Shown here piece after piece: positions 13,508-21,105 of a stretch of DNA of 32,407 nucleotides (the stretch's first letter is position 1; each line of letters opens with the position of its first letter). The stretch comes from an uncultured Bacillaceae bacterium (GTDB lineage Bacteria; Bacillota; Bacilli; Bacillales; Caldibacillaceae). The position numbers and the translations under genes were made by a program. Where the stretch lies: positions 1 to 32,407 of the forward strand of contig CALGYZ010000098.1 of assembly GCA_937934645.1 (NCBI GenBank), given 5' to 3'. Under the pieces are notes generated by a model. The model worked only from the letters and a program-made list of their open reading frames with translations. It was not told the origin of the DNA and ran no database searches.

Positions 13508-14830
13508 ATGAAAAAGTTAAAATGGTTCATTTTAATCTTGGTCATTGTCCTATCATCCGTTTTCATGTTCCTTTACTTTGAAAGGAATTCCACACCGGAT
13601 GATACTCATGCCGGTGGAACAACAGAAACAAAGGAACAGGCCAATCCAGCGGAATCCGCAAGCACCGGCAGAAAAAAAACGGATCCAAGAGAACGGGAAA
13701 AAAGAAAAAAACTGCAATCCATCACGGATATCAATGAAAAAATAAACTATCTGGTCGACAACATGACCATGGAGGAAAAAGTCGGCCAATTAATGATGGT
13801 CGGCTTTCCGGGGACTTCACCGGACGAGACGGTAAACGATCTGATTTTAAATAAAAACATCGGTGGAATTATTTATTTTGACCGCAATATGACAAAGCCC
13901 AAACAAGTGGCACAGCTTACCAATGAGCTTCAACAACTGGCGAAAACACACTGGCATGAGCTTCCGATCATGATCGCCGTTGATCAGGAAGGGGGAAGTA
14001 TTTTGCGTATGCGGGAAGAAGTTTCCCCCATTCCTTCCCCGCAGAAACTCGGAAAAATTGCTACGCCGGATGAAACGTATGAAGTGTCAAAAATAAACGG
14101 AACAGAACTTTCATCCATGGGAATTCATATTAATTTCGCACCGGTATTGGATTTGTCGGAAACTGACACCCGTTCTTTCGGTAAAGATCCGGAGAAAACA
14201 TTTCTGTACGGACAAAAAACAATTGCCGGATTAAATGACGCTTCGGTTACCGGGACGATAAAACATTTCCCCGGAAACGGAAGAAGCGAAATCGACCCCC
14301 ATGAGGATACTTCATCCGTCCGGGCGAAACGGGACGAACTGGAAAATTCCGATATACATCCGTTCAAAGAAATGATCCGTACCGTGGACAACAATAACTT
14401 TTTTGTCATGGTAACCCATATAAAATATCCGGCATACGATGCGGAAAAACCAGCGAGCCTGTCCAGAAAAATAATTCAAGATTTGTTGCGGTCAAAACTA
14501 GGGTTTAACGGCATTGTTGTAACCGATGACCTGGAAATGGGAGCGGTAAATAAATATTACACCTATAAAGATATGGGGAAAGATGCTTTGCTTGCCGGTG
14601 CAGATTTATTACTCGTCTGCCACGAACATGTCCATCAGCTGGAAGTTTATAACGGAGTTTTGGAAGCCGTGAAAAACGGTGAAATTACAGAAGAAAGAAT
14701 TGATGAATCCGTCCGGAGAATTTTAACTTACAAGCTGACACAAATTGAAGAGACTGAAACCGACCCGGAAGAAGCGGACCGGATTGTAAAAAGCGATGAA
14801 CATGTAAATTATATCAACAACTTAAACTGA
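13508..14830 (+). CDS. Membrane-anchored GH3 beta-N-acetylhexosaminidase-like enzyme
   Basis: The 440-residue protein has an N-terminal membrane anchor (about 6-24) with no lipobox, a polar linker (27-70), and a glycoside hydrolase family 3 barrel from about 75. NagZ-type enzymes remove terminal N-acetylglucosamine from peptidoglycan fragments. The nucleophile region VVTDDLEMGA (about 337-346) and RSFGKDPE (222-229) are standard. The catalytic loop departs from KHFPGHG...DSH: it reads KHFPGNG (252-258) and DPH (263-265). The DQEGGRV motif is DQEGGSI. The loop His of the DPH motif is kept, so activity is likely but substrate preference may differ. I chose the ATG at 13508, which follows GGGAAGAG. 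The upstream ATG at 13493 overlaps the previous gene. Confidence 0.86.
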   Translation: MKKLKWFILILVIVLSSVFMFLYFERNSTPDDTHAGGTTETKEQANPAESASTGRKKTDPREREKRKKLQSITDINEKINYLVDNMTMEEKVGQLMMVGFPGTSPDETVNDLILNKNIGGIIYFDRNMTKPKQVAQLTNELQQLAKTHWHELPIMIAVDQEGGSILRMREEVSPIPSPQKLGKIATPDETYEVSKINGTELSSMGIHINFAPVLDLSETDTRSFGKDPEKTFLYGQKTIAGLNDASVTGTIKHFPGNGRSEIDPHEDTSSVRAKRDELENSDIHPFKEMIRTVDNNNFFVMVTHIKYPAYDAEKPASLSRKIIQDLLRSKLGFNGIVVTDDLEMGAVNKYYTYKDMGKDALLAGADLLLVCHEHVHQLEVYNGVLEAVKNGEITEERIDESVRRILTYKLTQIEETETDPEEADRIVKSDEHVNYINNLN

Positions 14831-14851
14831 TATGCAGCTGAGCATATCAGT
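14826..14851 (+). terminator. Terminator of the TcaA-like/GH3 operon
   Basis: A perfect 10-bp stem (ACTGATATGC with GCATATCAGT) and 6-nt loop are followed by TTTTTTCTTG. The GH3 stop codon TGA lies inside the left arm. Confidence 0.92.
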
Positions 14852-14890
14852 TTTTTCTTGTCATTTTTCACCTGTAAGAACCCGTTTAAT

Positions 14891-15229
14891 TTATAGGGAG
14901 TAAATATTTTCAATAATTGTCCGAATCGTTGCCAGCTCCATTTTCGCCCGGACTTTGTCTTGTTCTTCCGCAATAGTCAGCAACCGGTTAATACATTTGA
15001 ACAGCTCTTCATATTCCTCCTCATCCCCGATCAACTGCAATTTCCATTCGTTTTTTCGATAAATATTTAATAATTCCCGGCATTCTTTTCGAACATCCGG
15101 CCATCGCTCCTCCTCCAGCAAAACCGCAATATTTTTAACCGAATTTTGAAAGGAATCTTTTCCCGTGATTCCGGAACAGCCAGAAATGAACAAAATCAAT
15201 AAACTGAGCAAAACCATCCGTTTCATCAT
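14891..15229 (-). CDS. DUF4363-like lipoprotein
   Basis: The 112-residue protein has a lipoprotein signal peptide with lipobox ISGC (Cys18), and a mature alpha-helical domain with spaced tryptophans (WPDVRKE, NEWKL) and leucine-rich helices ending in IRTIIENIY. Size and Trp pattern fit the DUF4363 family. Its genes are often found next to DUF421/YetF genes, and here one is divergently adjacent (87-bp gap). ATG 15229 or 15226 are both possible. The function is unknown; it is anchored to the outer face of the membrane. Confidence 0.75.
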   Translation of the reverse strand: MMKRMVLLSLLILFISGCSGITGKDSFQNSVKNIAVLLEEERWPDVRKECRELLNIYRKNEWKLQLIGDEEEYEELFKCINRLLTIAEEQDKVRAKMELATIRTIIENIYSL

Positions 15230-15315
15230 CCATAATTCCCTGCCTGTTTTGTATAGTTATCCTAAGTTTTTCCAATAATAACAATGTTTACTCATTCATT
15301 TACGGGGGTGGTATT

Positions 15316-16002
15316 TTGCCGGAACTTGCAGCCATTTTAATCCGTTCCATTGTTTCGTTTATCGTAATCCTGATCATGACGCGATTTATGGGCAGGAGGC
15401 AAATTTCCCAACTAACTTTTTTCGATTATTGCGTCGGTATAACAATCGGTTCTATTGCGGCGGAAATGTCCTTTGATCAAAATATTAAAATTATTAACGG
15501 ACTTGCTTCTTTAATCATCTGGGGAACATTTCCCGTTATTTTGGCACTTATCAGTTTAAAATCGAGAAAGTTTCAAATTTTTATTGACGGACGGCCGGTT
15601 ATTTTAATAAAAGACGGAAAAATAATTGAAAAAAGTATGCGCAAAGAAAAGGTGACCATTGACGAATTAATGCTGTTATTAAGAGAAAAGGACATCTTTA
15701 ATATCGCCGATGTGGAAATGGCCGTTCTGGAAACCAACGGCGGACTTAGTGTGATGAAAAAAACGGAACAACAACCGGTGACGCCGCAAATGCTGAAAAT
15801 GAAAATAAAAAAAGAAGATGCCCCGAGACTGCTCATTGTTGACGGGCAAATTTTACATAAAAATTTAGCAACTTCAGGTAAAACAGAAAAATGGCTGTTA
15901 AAAGAAATAAAAAAACACGGTGTAGCTTCTGTGGAAGATGTTTTTTTAGCCCAAACCGGTTCCGATGGCACCTTATATGTTGATCTGTATGACGGACAAT
16001 AA
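15316..16002 (+). CDS. DUF421 (YetF-family) membrane protein
   Basis: The 228-residue protein has three N-terminal transmembrane helices (about 5-22, 32-52 and 58-76). A cytoplasmic YetF-type domain follows with the RPVILIKDGKI motif near residue 92 and the MLLREKDIFNIADVEMAVLE block near 118. The tail repeats the same alpha/beta unit (residues about 150-225). It starts with TTG after ACGGGGGTGG. In Bacillus several paralogues exist; some act in spores, where they contribute to resistance or germination, but the biochemical role is not established. It is divergent from the DUF4363-like lipoprotein. I see no good terminator after it in 16003-16060. Confidence 0.88.
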   Translation: MPELAAILIRSIVSFIVILIMTRFMGRRQISQLTFFDYCVGITIGSIAAEMSFDQNIKIINGLASLIIWGTFPVILALISLKSRKFQIFIDGRPVILIKDGKIIEKSMRKEKVTIDELMLLLREKDIFNIADVEMAVLETNGGLSVMKKTEQQPVTPQMLKMKIKKEDAPRLLIVDGQILHKNLATSGKTEKWLLKEIKKHGVASVEDVFLAQTGSDGTLYVDLYDGQ

Positions 16003-16062
16003 CCGGTATGTCCTGTGGTTTCATCTTTCACCACCGTCTGTCTGTTTTCATAAATCATCCAT

Positions 16063-16091
16063 TTTATGGAAGAGCATATTCAAGTTATAAT
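16063..16091 (+). promoter_or_regulatory. Predicted promoter of the YfcE-like gene
   Basis: A perfect TATAAT (16086-16091) lies 17 bp after a weak TTTATG -35 (16063-16068) and 32 bp before the GTG start. Confidence 0.5.
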
Positions 16092-16123
16092 AATTTAAGG
16101 AATATAGAAAGGAGGAATGTGGC

Positions 16124-16666
16124 GTGAAAATCGGTTTTATCAGCGATACCCACGGCGGCTATGAAAATACAGTCCGGGCCCTTGAACATTTAAAAGGATG
16201 CAGCCAAATTATACATGTAGGCGATGTGCTTTATCACGGGCCGCGGAACGATATTCCGGATACATATGATCCGAAAAAATTGGCTGATCTTTTGAAAAAC
16301 AGGAATGATATTCTCTATGTACGGGGAAATTGCGATGCCGACGTGGATGAAACGGTAACCGGACAGGATCTGTCAAAAAAGTCCCGCATTATTGAGGCTG
16401 ATCACGTAAAATTTTATGTTATCCATGGTTACGAGGAAACGGAAAAAGAACGGATCAAAAGAGCGAAGGAGTTCGGTTGCCAGGTTGTCGTCACGGGACA
16501 TACCCATGTGAAAGTTTTGGAGAAAAAAGACGGGATTATTTTGCTTAATCCAGGAAGTACAACGATTCCGAAGGACGGCTCAAGTTCCTTTGCCATCTAC
16601 GAAGACGGAAAAATTGAACTGCGGGAATTGGAAACGGGAGAAGTAATGAAAGCTTTGGAAATTTAA
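16124..16666 (+). CDS. YfcE/MJ0936-type metallophosphodiesterase
   Basis: The 180-residue cytoplasmic calcineurin-like phosphoesterase has all metal-binding blocks in order: SDTHGG (residues 7-12), GDVLYHG (about 38-44), GNCD (about 68-71), HGY (about 103), GHTH (about 126-129) and the closing LLNPGSTTIP. The family hydrolyses phosphodiesters such as bis-pNPP in vitro and B. subtilis YsnB is similar; the natural substrate is unsettled. A GTG start follows AAAGGAGGAATGTGGC, so translation is expected to be strong. It is probably monocistronic. A weak CAGGGC/GCCCTG stem lies just after the stop. Confidence 0.9.
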   Translation: MKIGFISDTHGGYENTVRALEHLKGCSQIIHVGDVLYHGPRNDIPDTYDPKKLADLLKNRNDILYVRGNCDADVDETVTGQDLSKKSRIIEADHVKFYVIHGYEETEKERIKRAKEFGCQVVVTGHTHVKVLEKKDGIILLNPGSTTIPKDGSSSFAIYEDGKIELRELETGEVMKALEI

Positions 16667-16729
16667 CAATAATAAAACAGGGCTCTCCGGACAAAGGTGT
16701 TTGGAACGCCCTGATTTACCAAATATCCA

Positions 16730-16769
16730 TCCCGGACCGGCGCAAGTGTGTGGACCGGTTTACCCGGGA
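16730..16769. repeat. Nested GC-rich inverted repeat between convergent genes
   Basis: TCCCGG-ACCGG, a 14-nt loop, then CCGGT-ttac-CCGGGA form a two-part hairpin between the convergent phosphodiesterase and RlmA genes. It lacks a clean T-tract on either strand. It may act as an imperfect terminator or as mRNA 3' protection for both genes. Confidence 0.5.
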
Positions 16770-16781
16770 GTAAGATCATGC

Positions 16782-17651
16782 TTATTTCTTTTTTCCGATC
16801 AAGATATCTAAATCAACGGTTAACGTAACATGATCGTGCTCTCCTAAAACAGCCCCGGCATCCTTTTCCCTGTGCCAAGAGAGCGGTGTCATTTGTAAAA
16901 ACTCGGTAATTTCATCCCGGGATAATTTCTTTTTATAGTCGAGACGTATTTTATTTACCAGCCGGAAATGCTCGCTGAATAACGCGACAATTTTTTCATT
17001 GGAATACGGCTTTTTTTCCGTAACGGCAAAAAACGCCATCCGTAATTCCCGCAAATAATTGCTCCGCGGAACTACTTTGATGACAAGCCCGTCCGGTGCC
17101 AGCAGCCGTTTAAATTCCTTATAGTTTGCCGGGGAAAGGATATTTAAAATAACATGGCATGAATGATCTGACAGCGGCGGATTTGCCAAATCCCCGACCA
17201 GCCAGAGGCACTCTTTATACCGGCCTGCAGCCATCCTGATCCCTTCTTTGGATATATCAAGCCCGATCCCGGTTAAACCCTCCCGGCCGCACTTTTCCAG
17301 TATTTTATTAAGATGAGAGCCTTCCCCGCAACCTGCATCAAAAATAACGATATCTTTGCGGTAATCCGTGTTTTCATTAATGATTCTGGCAATGGTTTCA
17401 TGTAATAACGAATAAAAATCACGGTCGGCAATTACTGCATGGCGTGCTTGAAATAAAGTTTTGTTATATTGATTGTTTGCCGGACGGGTCAGCATATTGA
17501 CATAACCTTGTTTTGCAAAATCAAATGTATGATTATTTGAACAGACAATACTTTTGGAATGGACCACTTTCATCGGACTCTCGCAATGGGGGCAACTGAA
17601 TATATGCTCAAAGTTTTGGAATAACTCTGCACTTTTCCTTTTACCCGTCAT
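16782..17651 (-). CDS. RlmA-type 23S rRNA guanine-N1 methyltransferase
   Basis: The 289-residue protein has an N-terminal zinc site (FSCPHC near 17-22, VCSNNHTFDFAKQGYVNML near 39-57) and a Rossmann-fold SAM domain with motif I FDAGCGEG near 105-112. This architecture is diagnostic of RlmA. Gram-positive members (RlmA-II, TlrB) methylate G748 in helix 35 of 23S rRNA and can affect tylosin binding; the sequence cannot separate G748 from G745. The ATG at 17651 leads straight into the zinc domain and has GGAAG upstream; the in-frame TTG at 17684 is unlikely. The C-terminal LTVDLDILIGKKK end is intact. Confidence 0.88.
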   Translation of the reverse strand: MTGKRKSAELFQNFEHIFSCPHCESPMKVVHSKSIVCSNNHTFDFAKQGYVNMLTRPANNQYNKTLFQARHAVIADRDFYSLLHETIARIINENTDYRKDIVIFDAGCGEGSHLNKILEKCGREGLTGIGLDISKEGIRMAAGRYKECLWLVGDLANPPLSDHSCHVILNILSPANYKEFKRLLAPDGLVIKVVPRSNYLRELRMAFFAVTEKKPYSNEKIVALFSEHFRLVNKIRLDYKKKLSRDEITEFLQMTPLSWHREKDAGAVLGEHDHVTLTVDLDILIGKKK

Positions 17652-17799
17652 ATTAACTCTACTTCCTTTCCATATAACAAACAATGGCAGACATCAAATT
17701 ACAGTCTTTTCTTTTATTGTATGTTTAATAACAATGCTCGTCAAAACACGGCAGATTTCATAATCATACCGGTACATTTTTTACCCGGTACTGGCAGCT

Positions 17800-17827
17800 A
17801 ATTTGCACATTTATCCATCTGCAAATT
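17800..17827. repeat. Inverted repeat AATTTGCA/TGCAAATT
   Basis: Perfect 8-bp arms (17800-17807 and 17820-17827) flank a 12-bp spacer in the 225-bp gap between the rlmA start and the apbE stop. There is no T-tract, so a regulatory site for the rlmA promoter is as likely as a hairpin. The rest of the gap (17652-17799) is AT-rich leader without a gene. Confidence 0.4.
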
Positions 17828-17839
17828 TTAATCCGTGTT

Positions 17840-17878
17840 AAAAAACCGTGAAGCAAGTATTTGCCCCACAGTTTTTTT
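17840..17878 (-). terminator. Terminator of the ApbE-like gene
   Basis: AAAAAAC-c-GTG and CAC-a-GTTTTTT arms with an inner GCAA/TTGC stem give T-tracts on both strands. It overlaps the stop codon of the ApbE-like gene. Confidence 0.65.
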
Positions 17879-18875
17879 ACAACATCACAACCCTCTCTTT
17901 TAAACGGTTGGATATAAATATATCCCCGTCTTTTGTTACAATAATTCCTTCAATCCCCCCGGTCATATTTAAACAATTCATGCCTTCTTTGGCATATTTT
18001 GCAAACAAAACAGTCGTCCAAATTTCACCGTCAACCGACCGGTCGGATACAACCGTTACACTGGCGATATCATTTTCTAACGGATAACCGGTTTTTGAAT
18101 TAAATATATGATGATATATTTTGCCGTTTACTTCCATTGTCCGCTCATAGATACCGGAAGTGACAATCGATTCATCCTTTGCAAAAACAATGGCAAGTAA
18201 ATTCCCGCGGGGCTGAAACGGATTTTGAATACCCACCCGCCAGTAGCCATCGGCATGCTTTTCCGGGCAACCGATCGTTAATACATTTCCGCCGAGGTTA
18301 ATAATACCAGTTTTGACACCGTTTGCCTGGAAAAATTCCTTTAATCTGTCGGCAAAATATCCTTTGGCAATGGCACCAAGATCAATTTCCATCCCTTTTT
18401 TGCGTAAAAATACCGTAGACTTTTCTTCATCCAATTCGATTTCAGCAGGGTTTATCAGTTTGAGACGTTGCCGGATCTCCTCTTTCCCCGGCAGACGGGC
18501 ATCGGAAAATCCGATCCGCCACAGCTTTACCAGTGCACCGATGGCAATATTTAAAGCCCCGTTGGATGAAATTCCGGCATTTTTGCCAATTTTTATAAGT
18601 TCGAATAAATCATGATCAGCACGAACCGGTTTAATTCCGGCATTCCGGTTTATTTCCATCAAGTCCGAATCCGGATCGTTGGCACTGAACCGGCGTTCAA
18701 AATCGTTTATCATTTCACAAGCTTGTTCAAGCAAACGGGACGCATCCGGATGGATAATCGTTAATGTAATAACCGTCCCCATTTTATGAACCGTTATTTG
18801 CTTTTCTGTCAACAGATCAACCTCTTCTCTGTCCAAAATTGCAGCATTTCCGTTGTATTCTTTTTTTGTCCCCAT
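17877..18875 (-). CDS. ApbE-like FAD:protein FMN transferase
   Basis: The 332-residue protein resembles ApbE flavin transferases, which move FMN from FAD to a threonine of redox proteins. Family blocks are MGTVITLTI (32-40), the DLGAIAKGYFADRL motif near 170, INLGGNVLTIG near 197, and HIFNSKTGYPLEN near 256 (usually HIIDPRTGxP). The Asp in SVDGEIWTTVLF fits the metal-binding DAxxTxLF segment. No signal peptide or lipobox is seen, unlike exported ApbE, so a cytoplasmic form or a wrong start is possible. The ATG at 18875 lacks a good ribosome-binding site; a later TTG with GAAGAGG upstream is an alternative. No Nqr, Rnf or flavoprotein target is nearby. The methyltransferase-like gene ends 72 bp upstream. 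Confidence 0.85.
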   Translation of the reverse strand: MGTKKEYNGNAAILDREEVDLLTEKQITVHKMGTVITLTIIHPDASRLLEQACEMINDFERRFSANDPDSDLMEINRNAGIKPVRADHDLFELIKIGKNAGISSNGALNIAIGALVKLWRIGFSDARLPGKEEIRQRLKLINPAEIELDEEKSTVFLRKKGMEIDLGAIAKGYFADRLKEFFQANGVKTGIINLGGNVLTIGCPEKHADGYWRVGIQNPFQPRGNLLAIVFAKDESIVTSGIYERTMEVNGKIYHHIFNSKTGYPLENDIASVTVVSDRSVDGEIWTTVLFAKYAKEGMNCLNMTGGIEGIIVTKDGDIFISNRLKERVVML

Positions 18876-18947
18876 TAGTATAACAAATGTGATGATCTTT
18901 TTATACGGTTCAATTTGTGAACTTCTTTTCCGGTCTTATACCAGCTT

Positions 18948-19829
18948 TCAAATATAACACCGGATTGACTTTTCAATCCAATAGGAAAACCTCGTACCGG
19001 GGCTTTTTTCCTCATAATTTTTCATTTTTATATATAGTTCTGCACCGTCTGAGACGTCATGCCAAAGATCAGTGAAGACGAAATCATACTTACCTTTATG
19101 CAAACGGGTTTCTGCAAATGAAAATGCATCATCATGAATAATTTTTACTTTTTCTGAATGATGAAATTGCGGCAAAATATACTTCTTGAACAACTGGATA
19201 CAATCGCTGTTTTTTTCTACAACTGTAACCTTTTTAACCTCAGCCTTTTGTGTAACCATATAAGCAAAATAACCGAGACCGAGTCCGAATGTTAGCACGT
19301 GACCGGCCGCTTCCCTGACTGCCACTTTCATCGTTTCTATTTCATTCGGGGTAATCGTCATCCAAACCCGGCCGCCTTCCAGCATCACCGGAAACCGAAA
19401 TTCTCGGTCAAAAAAGCCGATTTGGGGTATTTTTCTTCCTTCTTTGGTCAGTACAATCTCGTCCCGGATAAATCCTTCGTACGGTTTAAAAAAATCATAA
19501 CTCAACTCACAGTTTCCAATGTTAACAGCGGGTATTTTTATATTTTTATAGTGCGGATTACTCATATATTTCAGGGGATTCAATTTGCGGACCATTTTGG
19601 TGAAATAATGTTCAAACAATTCCCGGTCATGTTGGCACGTATCGATATCCAAACCGCATGCAGCGGCCAAAAGCATTTGAAAAGCGTGTTCTTCGGATAC
19701 GCCGTTACGAGTGATTTCATCCAGATCTTCCTGTGTAATATAATCCGGGTTAAACAACAAATAATGGCTGATCAAATCGAATACTTTACAGTTTTCTTCT
19801 TTAATTTGGTTTTCGCCCAATCCTATCAC
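18948..19829 (-). CDS. Spermidine-synthase-fold SAM-dependent methyltransferase-like protein
   Basis: The 293-residue protein has an N-terminal helical region (about 1-130) that I do not recognise. From about 160 a Rossmann fold follows with LTFGLGLGYFAY (motif I), VTVVEKN with the acidic ribose-binding residue, IIHDDAFSF, and DFVFTDLWHDVSDG. This order resembles class I methyltransferases of the spermidine-synthase type, but the polyamine-specific motifs are not obvious, so the substrate is unknown. It starts with GTG after AAGGG with a longish spacer. It is probably co-transcribed with the downstream ApbE-like gene (72-bp gap). Confidence 0.7.
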   Translation of the reverse strand: MIGLGENQIKEENCKVFDLISHYLLFNPDYITQEDLDEITRNGVSEEHAFQMLLAAACGLDIDTCQHDRELFEHYFTKMVRKLNPLKYMSNPHYKNIKIPAVNIGNCELSYDFFKPYEGFIRDEIVLTKEGRKIPQIGFFDREFRFPVMLEGGRVWMTITPNEIETMKVAVREAAGHVLTFGLGLGYFAYMVTQKAEVKKVTVVEKNSDCIQLFKKYILPQFHHSEKVKIIHDDAFSFAETRLHKGKYDFVFTDLWHDVSDGAELYIKMKNYEEKSPGTRFSYWIEKSIRCYI

Positions 19830-19961
19830 CTGTAATTTATCCCTTCACCTTATCTATTCACAAATTATTATAGCAGTATTAAAACATCGGCTTTAAAATT
19901 CGTAAACGTTAGCAAAATGTTTTGCATATTTTACTTTTACACAGGCCGGATAGACAAAAAG

Positions 19962-20008
19962 AAACGTCTTATTCTGCAAAAGTACGAATCTTGCAGAATA
20001 AGACGTTT
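19962..20008 (-). terminator. Perfect 18-bp terminator of the EamA gene
   Basis: AAACGTCTTATTCTGCAA (19962-19979) pairs perfectly with 19991-20008 around an 11-nt loop. CTTTTTGTCT follows on the minus strand. It begins 2 bp after the stop codon. Confidence 0.93.
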
Positions 20009-20010
20009 GG

Positions 20011-20973
20011 TCAGGAAATTTGTCTTTGTGCACTTATGTCAACTTGCTTCGTTTTTCTCATTTGAATTCTCACAAAAATATTGTTTGCAACGAGTGCTAA
20101 AATAATGAGCGCCGTTCCGAGAAAGTCCAAAAATGTAATTTGATATCCTTGAAAAAGGGAGATAACCAACGTTGTAACAGGGACAAAATTGATAAATAAC
20201 AGAGCGTTGACCGGCTTCAAAATACTGACACCTACGTTCCAGCCAAGCAAAGCGATCAATCCGGGAAAAATAATCATAAACAATAAATGGGGTCCCGTTT
20301 TTTGGATCACTTCCATTGACGGAATATCAACATAACCGGTTGCCGTCGCTATAAAAACAACAATGCCCGCTGTCAATGTTCCAGTGAGACAGCTCAAAGC
20401 CGAGTACCGCAGCGGAGACCATCCGCTGAAATCGTTTGCGCCCATCGTATAAACTACCCAACCAATCACTGCTATAAATAAAAGTAATGATGGAACGATC
20501 TGATCCACTGCACTGACAAAGCCTTTCATATCACCTTTTGTAATCACAAGTAAAGTACCTGCAAAAGAAATCAAAACACAAAAAGCCGTAAACCAGTGCG
20601 GTTGTTTTTTTAAAAAGAACCATGCAATCACGATGGAAATCATCGGCATCATCGATTCCATAACGGATGCTGCCATGACACCCGGTTCACCTAATAAATC
20701 TTCTCCCCAAAAGATCAATATATTATATACAGTAAAAGCCATTGTTCCGTAATACCATAATCTGAGTCCTTTCCCCTCAAAACAGAAAGCTTCTTTTCCT
20801 TCTTTCCACCATAGCATCACAACTAAAATAACGGCTACAGAGCCATAACGGATTATCGTAAAATAAAAAGGATCAATATAGTGAAACGCATCATGGGCGA
20901 CCGGAAACATTGCTCCCCAGGAAAACGATGCAATGAAGCATAAAATCATTCCCCATAAAACACTATTTCTCAT
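20011..20973 (-). CDS. EamA-family (DMT superfamily) transporter
   Basis: The 320-residue protein has ten predicted transmembrane helices arranged as two EamA repeats (about 5-140 and 155-300). It starts WGMILCFIASFSWGAMF and has the second-repeat segment NVGVSILKPVNALLFINFVPV. The family exports amino acids, metabolites or drugs; the substrate cannot be predicted. GGGGG lies upstream of the ATG. The gene is divergent from a LysR regulator across 132 bp, the common regulator-exporter arrangement, so LysR control is likely. Confidence 0.9.
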   Translation of the reverse strand: MRNSVLWGMILCFIASFSWGAMFPVAHDAFHYIDPFYFTIIRYGSVAVILVVMLWWKEGKEAFCFEGKGLRLWYYGTMAFTVYNILIFWGEDLLGEPGVMAASVMESMMPMISIVIAWFFLKKQPHWFTAFCVLISFAGTLLVITKGDMKGFVSAVDQIVPSLLLFIAVIGWVVYTMGANDFSGWSPLRYSALSCLTGTLTAGIVVFIATATGYVDIPSMEVIQKTGPHLLFMIIFPGLIALLGWNVGVSILKPVNALLFINFVPVTTLVISLFQGYQITFLDFLGTALIILALVANNIFVRIQMRKTKQVDISAQRQIS

Positions 20974-21044
20974 ATGAACATACCCCCGTACCCCAAAATT
21001 CCATATCTATTATCCTCCGGTTTTGCCATCATGTAAAATGAATA

Positions 21045-21058
21045 TTAATAATGATTAA
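21045..21058. promoter_or_regulatory. LysR-type operator candidate
   Basis: TTAAT-aatg-ATTAA is a perfect palindrome containing a T-N11-A core. It sits in the EamA/LysR divergent gap (20974-21105), where a LysR protein would be expected to bind. AT-rich sequence makes chance matches possible. Confidence 0.5.
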
Positions 21059-21105
21059 GATCACTTTTTTTGATATCATAGAGTTATATAGTATAGAAGG
21101 CAGTG

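Noticed and set aside
15573..16058. Long minus-strand frame opposite the DUF421 gene
   Set aside because: The plus strand has clear family motifs and a ribosome-binding site; the opposite frame is low-complexity Ser/Ile-rich shadow.
18962..18979. GGATTGA/TCAATCC hairpin near the end of the methyltransferase-like gene
   Set aside because: It lies inside the coding sequence and has no T-tract, so it is not a terminator; codon constraint can explain it.
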